A stretch of DNA of 64,000 nt from Lentibacillus daqui. GTDB lineage: Bacteria; Bacillota; Bacilli; Bacillales; Amphibacillaceae. The notes below the pieces were generated by a model, which was given only the letters and a program-made list of their open reading frames with translations, was not told where the DNA came from and did no database searches. The position numbers and the translations under genes were made by a program. The DNA is taken from assembly GCF_027186265.1 (NCBI RefSeq), contig NZ_CP114176.1:1922001-1986000 (forward strand), read 5' to 3'. Shown piece after piece: positions 23,948-30,526 of the stretch (within the stretch, counting starts at the first letter, position 1; every line of letters begins with the position of its first letter).

Positions 23948-24181
23948 TTAGTGCTTCTTTTCTCGCTCTTGCATATCACGTAATTTTTGCGGAGTCACGT
24001 CATTACCTGCAGGATCCACAACTGTCATTGATTTTAACTGGTTTTTAAACGATTTACGGACGTTTTGCAAATATTCCTGTCTTAGCGCTTGACGTTCTTT
24101 TTGCTCTTTATCAGTTAATCCTGCTGTTTTCGCTTTATGAGCCAATTCATTAATTCGATTCAGCTTTTCTTTTGATATCAT
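23948..24181 (-). CDS. ynzC: DUF896 family protein (YnzC-like)
   Basis: 77 aa helical protein of the YnzC/YozD family, beginning MISKEKLNRINELAHKAKTA, with TDKEQKERQALRQEYLQNVR in the middle. In B. subtilis ynzC belongs to the SOS-regulated yneA-yneB-ynzC operon. Here it is again last after the recombinase gene, downstream of LexA boxes. The ATG at 24181 with GGAGGATC upstream is used rather than the longer open frame to 24205. Molecular function unknown. Confidence 0.9.
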   Translation of the reverse strand: MISKEKLNRINELAHKAKTAGLTDKEQKERQALRQEYLQNVRKSFKNQLKSMTVVDPAGNDVTPQKLRDMQEREKKH

Positions 24182-24269
24182 AAAAGAGATCCTCCTCCAA
24201 AGCATGTAAGAACCAAGGACAAACCTACATGTCCTTGGTTTCCCATCATACCCTTCCTGGCAAGTACTT

Positions 24270-24908
24270 TCAAGTGTTGAGATGCTCCTTATACCTTCTA
24301 TGTACCGTTGCTTTGGAGACGGAATATCCCATCCCGTTTAATGTATGAGCGATTTCTTCAAAAGTTAGCTTCTTTTGCCGTAACCGTATTACTTCTTCAA
24401 TTGGAAAAGTTTTTCGTTCCCGTCCTGGTGCCTGATTTCGATTGGTCAGATTTTTACTCGGATCATACCCTTCACTGATTGCCTTTCTCATGCCACGTTT
24501 AATTTTGCTATTGTGGATCTGGCGCTGGTATTCCTCGACAATACCAACAATCTTTAGAACCATGGAATCTGATTCCGACAGTTCCAGCTGTCCCCCATGA
24601 ATCGCCGTATAAATAGAAATGTTGAGTTTGCTTAACTGGTGAAATAAAGCGATTTTCGTATTGCCTCTCCCCAACCTCGTTTCATCTTGAATGAGTAAAC
24701 AATCTGCCTTGTCGGCTGAAAAGAGGTCAAGCAATTGAAATATACCGTCCCGATCAATTGCATATCCACTTGCCTGTTCTGCAATGACTTGAACAACCGA
24801 AAAATCATAAGCTTTTGCAAGTTGTAAAAGCTCTTGTTTTTGCCTGTTTAATGATGTTTCCTGTGTCTCCTTATTCGTACTAATCCGGCAGTATAGAATC
24901 GCCCTCAC
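24270..24908 (-). CDS. yneB: Serine recombinase, SOS operon (YneB-like)
   Basis: 212 aa resolvase-type serine recombinase. N-terminal catalytic domain with the nucleophile S10 in LYCRISTNKETQETS and the DETRLGRGNTKIA arginine motif (about 75-87); C-terminal helix-turn-helix of Hin type (TFEEIAHTLNGMGYSVSKAT, about 178-197). GTG start, with AAGGTG upstream. It is second in the SOS operon divergent from lexA. The target site of YneB proteins is not known, and no inverted recombination sites are obvious nearby. Confidence 0.88.
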   Translation of the reverse strand: MRAILYCRISTNKETQETSLNRQKQELLQLAKAYDFSVVQVIAEQASGYAIDRDGIFQLLDLFSADKADCLLIQDETRLGRGNTKIALFHQLSKLNISIYTAIHGGQLELSESDSMVLKIVGIVEEYQRQIHNSKIKRGMRKAISEGYDPSKNLTNRNQAPGRERKTFPIEEVIRLRQKKLTFEEIAHTLNGMGYSVSKATVHRRYKEHLNT

Positions 24909-24937
24909 TTAAAAACACCTTCATCCTTTATTATAAC

Positions 24938-25033
24938 CTATGCACTCATAATTAGGGAAAAATATAAAAACCCTAATGTGAAAGCAAAAGTCACTAAATA
25001 GAATACATCGGTCTTGGTAAGTTTTTCAAACAT
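24938..25033 (-). CDS. 31-residue single-pass membrane peptide, first gene of the SOS operon (yneA position)
   Basis: Thirty-two codons from ATG 25031-25033 to TAG 24938-24940. AGAAGGAG lies nine bases upstream, one of the best ribosome sites in the region. The peptide begins MFEKLTKTDVFY and continues as one hydrophobic helix (about residues 10-29), ending LIMSA. It fills the slot of yneA, the SOS cell-division inhibitor (transmembrane helix plus LysM domain), but has no LysM domain. It is followed after 29 bases by yneB. A division-inhibitor role is inference from position and LexA control. No known family is recognised. Confidence 0.7.
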   Translation of the reverse strand: MFEKLTKTDVFYLVTFAFTLGFLYFSLIMSA

Positions 25034-25059
25034 ATCAATCCGCTCCTTCTCAACAAATA

Positions 25060-25166
25060 AGAACTATTGTTCGCTGTAGTTAATAATTAGTTTATATCAG
25101 AACATACGATCTTGTCAACATTTTTTCGAACGAATGTTTGATAAATTTATACTACAATGATAAACT
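25060..25166. promoter_or_regulatory. Divergent lexA / SOS-operon promoters with three LexA boxes
   Basis: Three Cheo-type LexA boxes: AGAACTATTGTTCG (25060-25073), AGAACATACGATCT (25099-25112, one half imperfect) and CGAACGAATGTTTG (25127-25140). The lexA promoter reads TTGATA (25138-25143), 17 bases, TAAACT (25161-25166), with box 3 overlapping its -35. The opposing SOS-operon promoter has TTGACA at 25113-25118 (minus strand) and a TATAAA/TAAACT -10, with box 2 inside the spacer. The layout copies the B. subtilis lexA-yneA region. Confidence 0.8.
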
Positions 25167-25202
25167 AGTATTAATAAATCCTATGCGAGAGGAGTTAGTT
25201 CC

Positions 25203-25826
25203 ATGACCAAGCTGTCCAAAAGACAACAGATGATCCTGGATTTCATTAAAGATGAGGTTAACAAGAAAGGGTATCCGCCATCTGTCCGCGAAATAGCAGG
25301 TGCTGTTGGGCTTGCATCGAGTTCAACAGTTCACGGCCATTTGGCAAGAATTGAAAGTAAAGGTTATATTCGACGTGACCCTACCAAACCAAGGGCCATT
25401 GAAATTTTAGATCCATTTGAAGAAAACAATATTCCAAAAGATGAAGCGCGATATGCTCCGGTTATTGGTAAAGTTACAGCTGGTATCCCGATTACTGCAG
25501 TCGAAAATATTGAAGAGTTCATTCCACTGCCAAGTTCAAGCGCAGGACCGGATGAGAGTTTATATGTGCTGGTCATCGAAGGGGAAAGTATGATTGAAGC
25601 CGGTATATTGGATGGGGATAAAGTCATCGTCAAACAACAAAACACTGCCCAAAACGGTGACATTGTGGTAGCCATGACTGATGAGGATGAAGCAACAGTT
25701 AAACGATTTTTCAAGGAAAAAGACCATATCCGCCTGCAACCGGAAAATGCAACAATGGAACCGTTAATCTATCAAAATGTAACGCTTTTGGGTAAAGTAA
25801 TTGGATTGTATCGGAACATTCATTAA
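25203..25826 (+). CDS. lexA: LexA repressor
   Basis: SOS repressor, 207 aa. Winged helix DNA-binding domain in residues 1-65 (GYPPSVREIAGAVGLASSST). The cleavage site is A93-G94 in KVTAGIPIT. The serine-lysine dyad is S129 (GESMIEAG) and K167 (ATVKRFF), so RecA-stimulated self-cleavage should work. GAGGAG precedes the ATG. Divergent from the SOS operon across three LexA boxes, so it is autoregulated. Confidence 0.97.
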   Translation: MTKLSKRQQMILDFIKDEVNKKGYPPSVREIAGAVGLASSSTVHGHLARIESKGYIRRDPTKPRAIEILDPFEENNIPKDEARYAPVIGKVTAGIPITAVENIEEFIPLPSSSAGPDESLYVLVIEGESMIEAGILDGDKVIVKQQNTAQNGDIVVAMTDEDEATVKRFFKEKDHIRLQPENATMEPLIYQNVTLLGKVIGLYRNIH

Positions 25827-25866
25827 AAAGACCCCTTGATACGTTATCAATGTATCAAGGGGTCTT
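25827..25866 (+). terminator. Terminator after lexA
   Basis: AAGACCCCTTGATAC/GTATCAAGGGGTCTT stem starting at the lexA stop codon. Confidence 0.85.
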
Positions 25867-25875
25867 ACTACAATA

Positions 25876-26013
25876 CTATTTTAACAAACCAATCCAATCC
25901 GTTCCTGTTAATTGACCACTTACAACAATACCTGCAACAAACAGGATCATGGTTATTGTAACAAACAAATAACATTCGAGCGATTCTTTCCAATATGGTT
26001 TGTTCTTTTTCAT
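25876..26013 (-). CDS. Small membrane protein, 45 aa, unknown function
   Basis: Forty-six codons with GGAGGG upstream of ATG 26011-26013. Begins MKKNKPYWKESLECYLFVT, then a hydrophobic helix (about residues 14-33), then SGQLTGTDWIGLLK. No family recognised. It converges on lexA and ends close to the lexA terminator. Called because of the ribosome site, basic N-terminus and one clean membrane helix. Confidence 0.6.
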   Translation of the reverse strand: MKKNKPYWKESLECYLFVTITMILFVAGIVVSGQLTGTDWIGLLK

Positions 26014-26111
26014 AATTATTACCCTCCATACTTGATACATATCATGAATAAACAATAAAAACTTAATCCTGGCAGAAAGCTAAAAGCACCAAGTTAAGAT
26101 TTGATTTCGTA

Positions 26112-26447
26112 TCAGGAGAGGTAATTTGATTGATACTTCTTTACGTCCAAAAACCCATACGATTCCATATCATGGGGGAGAAAATGGAATGAACGGATGA
26201 TAGGTGCAGGATAATATACAATCGTTTTGTAAGGATGAGAAATTAAATCCGTTTTATATTCGTGCACAACCGGGAGTGTAGGAGTTTCCGTTATATGAGC
26301 GGCGTTGATATCTGATACGGTAGTTGCTGCACCAATTGCCGGCTCATCAATTGAGCTTACATCTATTTGTGATGTCATGTACATCGATTGACCTATTGCA
26401 AAAAACATCAACAACATGAATGCTATTGTAGCTATTTTTTGCCTCAC
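26112..26447 (-). CDS. Exported or membrane-anchored protein, unknown function
   Basis: 111 aa from a GTG start at 26445-26447 with a GGGGGA site. A basic start (MRQK) is followed by a hydrophobic signal/anchor helix (IATIAFMLLMFFAIGQ). The remaining about 90 residues are proline- and tyrosine-containing and predicted outside the cell. No cysteine lipobox and no known domain. It sits at the edge of the accessory region between lexA and glnA. Confidence 0.6.
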   Translation of the reverse strand: MRQKIATIAFMLLMFFAIGQSMYMTSQIDVSSIDEPAIGAATTVSDINAAHITETPTLPVVHEYKTDLISHPYKTIVYYPAPIIRSFHFLPHDMESYGFLDVKKYQSNYLS

Positions 26448-26621
26448 CTTGCATCCCCCATTCCAGCAACCGGTTTTAAAAAACGGATATGTTTATTCTA
26501 CCATGTAATTCATCGTTTTGGAACGTTTGCAGAATCCCCTGCTTGTAATGAATGGATGTATGATATATGAGACAATCTATTTTTTGACGTTCTTTATTTC
26601 CACTAATCATTATTTTAGTGC

Positions 26622-26827
26622 ATGTTCAAAAAGGAGGATAAAAATGACCGAGAAGTTCTAGGCGGCGTAGCTTCGAGCACCGGAGTGTACATAAAAGGTA
26701 CATGAGGAGCGGAAAAGCAAGCCAACGAGCTTCTTCAAAGGAAGGCCGACTAAAAACGGGCTTGCGCTCAGGCGTCGGCATACCCTTTTTGCAGGGGCAT
26801 GTCATTTTTACCGGACTTTTTGAACAT
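26622..26827. repeat. Dispersed MITE-like repeat, full-length copy (206 bp)
   Basis: Bounded by ATGTTCAAAAA at the left and TTTTTGAACAT at the right. The inverted similarity continues to GATAAAAATGAC / GTCATTTTTACCGG, giving about 27-base imperfect ends. The interior is GC-richer and has internal palindromes (GTGTACATAAAAGGTACATG). No open frame with a plausible start. Related copies lie at 23854-23931 and 50525-50679, with a decayed one near 2573. Confidence 0.75.
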
Positions 26828-26915
26828 CCTCTTTTAATTACATATTTTCTTCAAATAAACAAAAACTTAACTCAAACTGCAAAAGATCATATCATTCATG
26901 TTAGGAGACAACAAT

Positions 26916-27224
26916 ATGGGATTTCCGGTGATACATACAAATTTTTGGGATGGCGTTATTGCTGTGCCACTGATCGTTATTATCACACAGCTATTTAAAA
27001 TATTTCCGATACCTCGGCAGTATTTCCCGACGATTGCATCGATCCTCGGGTTTTCCATTTCTATTTTTTATAGTCACAGACATGACTTATGGGCCGGCTT
27101 TTTTATGGGTGGCTTTTATAGCGCGGCAGCCGTGGGCACCTATGCTTCATTAAAAACTTCATGGGTGACATTTAAAAATAGAAAAAAATCTGTTAGTAAG
27201 ATTGACTCTCGTATAACCGAATAA
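26916..27224 (+). CDS. Small holin-like membrane protein
   Basis: About 102 aa from ATG 26916 with TTAGGAGA upstream (the frame is open from 26898). Two to three predicted membrane segments (DGVIAVPLIVIITQLFKIF; YFPTIASILGFSISIFYSHR; LWAGFFMGGFYSAAAVGTYA) and a basic C-terminus (KNRKKSVSK). Size and layout resemble phage holins, but no specific family is recognised. A clean terminator follows. It could be a relic of a prophage, like the integrase fragment downstream. Confidence 0.6.
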   Translation: MGFPVIHTNFWDGVIAVPLIVIITQLFKIFPIPRQYFPTIASILGFSISIFYSHRHDLWAGFFMGGFYSAAAVGTYASLKTSWVTFKNRKKSVSKIDSRITE

Positions 27225-27240
27225 TTTTTCAGGATACACG

Positions 27241-27270
27241 AAAATGACCGTTAAATATAACGGTCATTTT
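27241..27270 (+). terminator. Terminator after the holin-like gene
   Basis: AAAATGACCGTT/AACGGTCATTTT perfect 12-base inverted repeat with a 6-base loop. Confidence 0.8.
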
Positions 27271-27677
27271 CGCATTTCATTAATAGTCGGACAAATACTG
27301 TTTCCGCTCCCATGGATGAACAATCGTGCAGAATCTACAGTATTAGACTTTTTTAACCCTGTATTTAAGGGGGGGCGGTTCATCTATCTTATCAAAGTAG
27401 AACATTTGATTCCGAAAACTTCGAGGCATGAATGAGGCATGTTTTGGGGCACAATAACAAACAATGCATCGTAGCAATAATTTCGAATTAAACATACTCG
27501 CTGATACATATACTGCAATTGGAACCCCTAGATGGGATGGCTGATTCGGGGCAAGATCAGTCGTCCCTTTTTGTAGCTTATAATATTTAATTTTCCTTTA
27601 ACCTATTGTCGTTGGTGCATAAATGTCGATGTGAGGGAGAAAATACGTTTAAAATACGTATTTTGGAGGTTTATATA
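27271..27677. other. 407 bases without a supported gene
   Basis: AT-rich sequence in the accessory island. Nothing in either strand has both a start signal and recognisable coding character. It holds one orphan terminator-like hairpin (27534-27572) and the leader of the DUF3231 gene. It may contain decayed mobile-element sequence or an uncalled small RNA. Confidence 0.5.
27534..27572 (+). terminator. Orphan terminator-like hairpin
   Basis: GGGATGGCTGAT/ATCAGTCGTCCC forms a 12-bp stem (two G-U pairs) with a 10-base loop, followed by T5. No gene on the plus strand ends just before it, so it either ends an unannotated RNA or is a relic. Confidence 0.55.
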
Positions 27678-28661
27678 TTGACTAATCAACCCAAAATGAG
27701 TTCCGCTGAACTGGGTTCACTATGGTTGACATACCAAAAAAAGACACTGATTTTGCGAATGTTGGAGTATTTCATTGAGAAAGCCGATGATGAAGAAGCC
27801 AAAAACCTAATGTCAGGATTGTGGGAACAACTTCATCCAAAGGTTGCCGAAATGAAAGCCATGTTTGAAAATGAAGGGGCAGCATGTCCGGAAGGCTTCA
27901 CCAAAGAGGATGTCAATCTAGAAGCACCAAAGTTATGGGAAAATGGCTTTGATATTATGTTCAGCCGGGTTCTAAAGGAAATTAGTACGGGGTTGTATGC
28001 ACTTCATTTAACAATATCGTATAGGGAAGACATTATTAATTTTTATAATCAAGTTACCGTAATAACAGAGACATATTATAATTTGTTTACACAATATCTT
28101 CTTAAAAAGTCGATACTGCCGCGTCCGAATTATGTCGCCATGCCAAAGTCAGTTGATTTCATAACTGATAAACAATACATGAAGGGCACCAACATTTTGG
28201 GTTATAAGCGACCATTAAATACTGTTGAATTCGGCGTATTGTATCGATCAATTGAATCCAATATTACAGGAATGCAATTATTGCAAGGTTTTGCTCAATG
28301 TGCCAATGATAAGGAAGTGCAAAAGTATTTTACAAAAGGCATGGAACTTTCAAAAGAAATTTTAAAAGAAAATGGAGATATCTTTCTACAAAATAATATT
28401 CAACCCCCTGCTACACCCGGAGGAACAGTTACCAATTCAACCATAGCTCCATTTTCAGAAAGACTCATGATGTTTTGCAATTATCTTTTGGCTGGTATAG
28501 GTCTGGGAGGTCTGGGTTTTAGTAGTGCTTTGTTATGGCGTAATGACTTGATACCAAAAACAGGGGTACAAGCAAAAGATGTATTTGAATACACACGAGA
28601 AGGTGTTGGTTTCATGATGTCTAAGGGATGGCTTGAGGAACCACCAAAAATGGATCTTTGA
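27678..28661 (+). CDS. DUF3231 family protein
   Basis: About 327 aa consisting of two similar helical halves of the DUF3231 type (ferritin-like fold predicted), roughly residues 5-165 and 175-320. Each half has alternating tyrosine-rich helices and a glycine-rich segment near the end (YLLAGIGLGGLGFSSALLWR). The family is common in spore-formers; function unknown. The TTG at 27678 is chosen because GGAGG lies eight bases upstream; the frame is open from 27606. Its TGA overlaps the ATG of the following broken gene (TGATG), so the two were once translationally coupled. Confidence 0.75.
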   Translation: MTNQPKMSSAELGSLWLTYQKKTLILRMLEYFIEKADDEEAKNLMSGLWEQLHPKVAEMKAMFENEGAACPEGFTKEDVNLEAPKLWENGFDIMFSRVLKEISTGLYALHLTISYREDIINFYNQVTVITETYYNLFTQYLLKKSILPRPNYVAMPKSVDFITDKQYMKGTNILGYKRPLNTVEFGVLYRSIESNITGMQLLQGFAQCANDKEVQKYFTKGMELSKEILKENGDIFLQNNIQPPATPGGTVTNSTIAPFSERLMMFCNYLLAGIGLGGLGFSSALLWRNDLIPKTGVQAKDVFEYTREGVGFMMSKGWLEEPPKMDL

Positions 28662-28989
28662 TGCTCTTTTTGCCCTATGGAAAAGTTGTTTGGAGCATAG
28701 CCCTTCCTGGATTTGGTCAACTGCTTAACGGTAAATTATATAAAGGGTTGCCGCTTATTTTTTTTAGAATTTTTAATCAGTATTCAATCAAATTTTAATA
28801 AGATCATCTTACTTAGTTTTCATGGACAGGTTGAAGAAGCCATTCAACAAGCCGATTACCAATGGCTCATGTTTTAACCCTTGTTTATACTTTTTTTACA
28901 ATGGGGGACGCCTATAAAGACGCAGGGGATGGGCAACAGCCGTATTTTTTCTTCCCTTCGCTATTGCAACTTACTTTGTTACTGTAGGG
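28661..28989 (+). pseudogene. Decayed multi-pass membrane protein gene
   Basis: Reading continues through at least three frame changes. It starts MLFLPYGKVVWSIALPGFGQ then LLNGKLYKGLPLIFF, then in a second frame LEFLISIQSNFNKIILLSFH and EEAIQQADYQWLMF. A third frame gives MGDAYKDAGDGQQPYFF and a fourth PFAIATYFVTVG. Together these follow one family of small Bacillus membrane proteins (GFGQLLNGK ... QWLMFYPC ... AYKDAGG). Several breaks fall in T-runs. The end is cut by a transposase fragment on the opposite strand. Confidence 0.7.
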
Positions 28990-29199
28990 AACAGGACCTC
29001 TCTTTGTCTCGGCATGCCCCTCTTTCTTTTTGCGTCCTCTGCCGTCTGTCGGAACGATTTTTCCGGTTTTACTGTCCACCCGTCCGATCAAGGTTCTCTT
29101 GGATCGGGATTGTTGCTTATTTTTGTCCCAGTAGGAAATGGATTCATACGCATACGTGATCCCAGATCGTTTATCTGTTTGAAAGACTATGGTAGCCAT
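28912..29199 (-). pseudogene. Truncated IS transposase (N-terminal fragment, IS1634/IS4-like)
   Basis: From ATG 29197-29199 (GGGGAGGC upstream) the protein begins MATIVFQTDKRSGITYAYES and continues ISYWDKNKQQSRSKRTLIGR, a familiar N-terminus of IS1634/IS4-group DDE transposases. Similarity ends near TKRGPVP at about 28987. The rest of the frame is just the reverse of the decayed membrane gene. No DDE catalytic residues remain. The family name is from memory of the N-terminus and is less certain than the truncation. Confidence 0.62.
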
Positions 29200-29214
29200 T
29201 TTTAATCGCCTCCC

Positions 29215-29301
29215 CGTTATGTGCATCGTAACACATAACGAGTATGAAACAAAGCCCGACATTTTTGCGTTTTTGCCCGATTCATCGTTATGTGATAACG
29301 G
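29215..29301. repeat. GTTATGTG motif repeats at the edge of the IS fragment
   Basis: CGTTATGTG/ACACATAACG forms a palindrome at 29215-29240, and ATCGTTATGTGATAACGGG recurs at 29284-29301. These lie upstream of the transposase start and probably belong to the end of that IS. Confidence 0.4.
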
Positions 29302-29342
29302 GAATCCAGGTAATAAGGGATGGACATTTCCCTCTTCTTTAT

Positions 29343-29373
29343 GGCCCTTCGCTGTGAAGGGCATTTTTATTTT
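29343..29373 (+). terminator. Terminator-like hairpin
   Basis: GCCCTTC/GAAGGGC stem with a 5-base loop followed by ATTTTTATTTT on the plus strand. The gene it served has been lost or is not recognised. Confidence 0.55.
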
Positions 29374-29472
29374 GAAATAAAACAAACGATCGCCTTAAGC
29401 CACTCGCCAACTCATTAAAGCTAATACTGAATACATTAAATTAGACCTGTAATGAAAGGAGGGAAAAATCGA

Positions 29473-29742
29473 ATGTGGAAGCTCAAGAAAAAATTCGATG
29501 AAAATGGAAACCAAGAATTTAGTTTCACTGAGGCTAAAGCTAAAGCTGATGCTGATGCAAGAGCTGATGTCGATTTCGACAGTGACATCCATGTAGATAA
29601 CGACAATGATAATGATAATGATAATGAATTAAAAAACAAAAACCGTAATTTTAATATTGCAAAGGTCACTAGAAGTGGCAATTCTTATGTTGATGTCAAT
29701 GTCGATGAAGATGACGACAAGAAACGTAAAAAAGACTATTAG
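29473..29742 (+). CDS. Acidic low-complexity protein, unknown function (first of a pair)
   Basis: 89 aa from ATG 29473 with AAAGGAGGG upstream. The sequence begins MWKLKKKFDENGNQEFSFTE, then an alanine/aspartate repeat (AKAKADADARADVDFD), a DN repeat (four DN units) and a C-terminal SGNSYVDVNVDEDDDKKRKK. Charge is strongly split between acidic repeats and basic ends. The SGNS-VDV motif recurs in the next gene. No domain recognised. The repeats are coded by simple GAT/AAT and GCT/GAT runs, so length may vary between strains. Confidence 0.65.
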   Translation: MWKLKKKFDENGNQEFSFTEAKAKADADARADVDFDSDIHVDNDNDNDNDNELKNKNRNFNIAKVTRSGNSYVDVNVDEDDDKKRKKDY

Positions 29743-29751
29743 TTAATTTGG

Positions 29752-29779
29752 GTGGGATAATTTTTTATCCCACTATTTT
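29752..29779 (+). terminator. Hairpin between the two acidic-protein genes
   Basis: GTGGGATAA/TTATCCCAC stem with a 4-base loop and TATTTTT tail. Terminator or attenuator separating the pair. Confidence 0.65.
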
Positions 29780-29800
29780 TCCTTGAAGGGAGAGATAAAT

Positions 29801-30082
29801 TTGGAGAATGCAAAAAACAATGTTCGATCCATAGACTTCAAAAATGACACGTTATCCACAATTGGATATAGTGGTAATTCAGATGTAGATGTAGAGGTTA
29901 CGGTTGATACTACCCCTATTGCATACGCAATGTTATGTACACTTTTAGCATCAAAACAAATCTCTAATAGTGAATTTAAAGCTGCTGTAAAAAAATTAGA
30001 AAGTTTTTCTCGTAGTGGCAAGAGACCCTCTATAAGGGAATTAAATGATTTATCACAAGTAAAATTATTTAAAAAAGGTTAA
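29801..30082 (+). CDS. Small protein with SGNS-VDV motif, unknown function (second of a pair)
   Basis: About 93 aa from TTG 29801 with GAAGGGAG upstream (frame open from 29783). Contains GYSGNSDVDVEVTVDTTPIA, then a hydrophobic-to-helical segment (YAMLCTLLASKQISNSEFKA) and a basic tail. The N-terminal VDVEVTVDT stretch recalls the beta-rich D-V-T-V repeats of CotX/CotV-type coat proteins, but this is a loose resemblance. It shares SGNS-VDV with the preceding gene and has its own terminator. Confidence 0.6.
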   Translation: MENAKNNVRSIDFKNDTLSTIGYSGNSDVDVEVTVDTTPIAYAMLCTLLASKQISNSEFKAAVKKLESFSRSGKRPSIRELNDLSQVKLFKKG

Positions 30083-30109
30083 GAAGGTAAATAATACCTT
30101 CTTAATTTT
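30079..30109 (+). terminator. Terminator after the second acidic-pair gene
   Basis: TTAAGAAGGTA/TACCTTCTTAA stem followed by TTTTG, overlapping the stop codon. Confidence 0.75.
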
Positions 30110-30128
30110 GTATATGTATTTTTGAATA

Positions 30129-30434
30129 AAAATACATAATCCAACATACTATAAAGTACTATGTCGAAAAGATGGGAATTTCATGCCTAAGTCCAGCTTG
30201 TTTAATGCTTTCAGCCGGATATTGAAACGGGCCGAACTTCCTCCATTGCCTATACATTCGTTACGCCACACTCATGCCGTATTACAGTTTGAGGCAGGTG
30301 CTGACATGAAGTATTTGCAGGAAAGACTTGGACACGGCAGCTATGAGATCACTGTCGATGTTTACTCACACGTCTCAAAGAAAATGGAAGAAAAAATACT
30401 GCCCAATTTGAGAGTTACATGGACAGTATTTTAA
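30129..30434 (+). pseudogene. Tyrosine integrase, C-terminal fragment
   Basis: The open frame from about 30129 reads KVLCRKDGNFMPKSSLFNAF, then the catalytic-domain motifs HSLRHTHAVL (Arg and His of the active site), LGHGSYEITVDVYSHVS (His/Trp box and nucleophile Tyr), ending VTWTVF. Only about 100 of the expected 350-400 residues remain; the N-terminal DNA-binding part and the first catalytic Arg are gone. A relic of a phage or integrative element at the glnA side of the island. Confidence 0.75.
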
Positions 30435-30526
30435 AATAATGTTTTTTGTGGGTGTTTCGTGGGCGCGAACATTTTAAACTGAATTTAGTCAGACCACTCA
30501 CGACCATAAACCCAGTCATATCAATA

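Noticed and set aside
27244..27435. 63-codon plus-strand open frame after the holin-like gene
   Set aside because: Its start lies inside the terminator hairpin of the preceding gene and it shows no coding character.
29630..29660. GATAAT-type tandem repeats as a CRISPR or DNA satellite
   Set aside because: They are in-frame codon repeats of a coding region; there are no spacers and no CRISPR array anywhere in the window.
29436..29681. Serine-leucine repeat protein on the minus strand
   Set aside because: Antisense of the DN/DA codon repeats in the acidic protein gene; no ribosome site.
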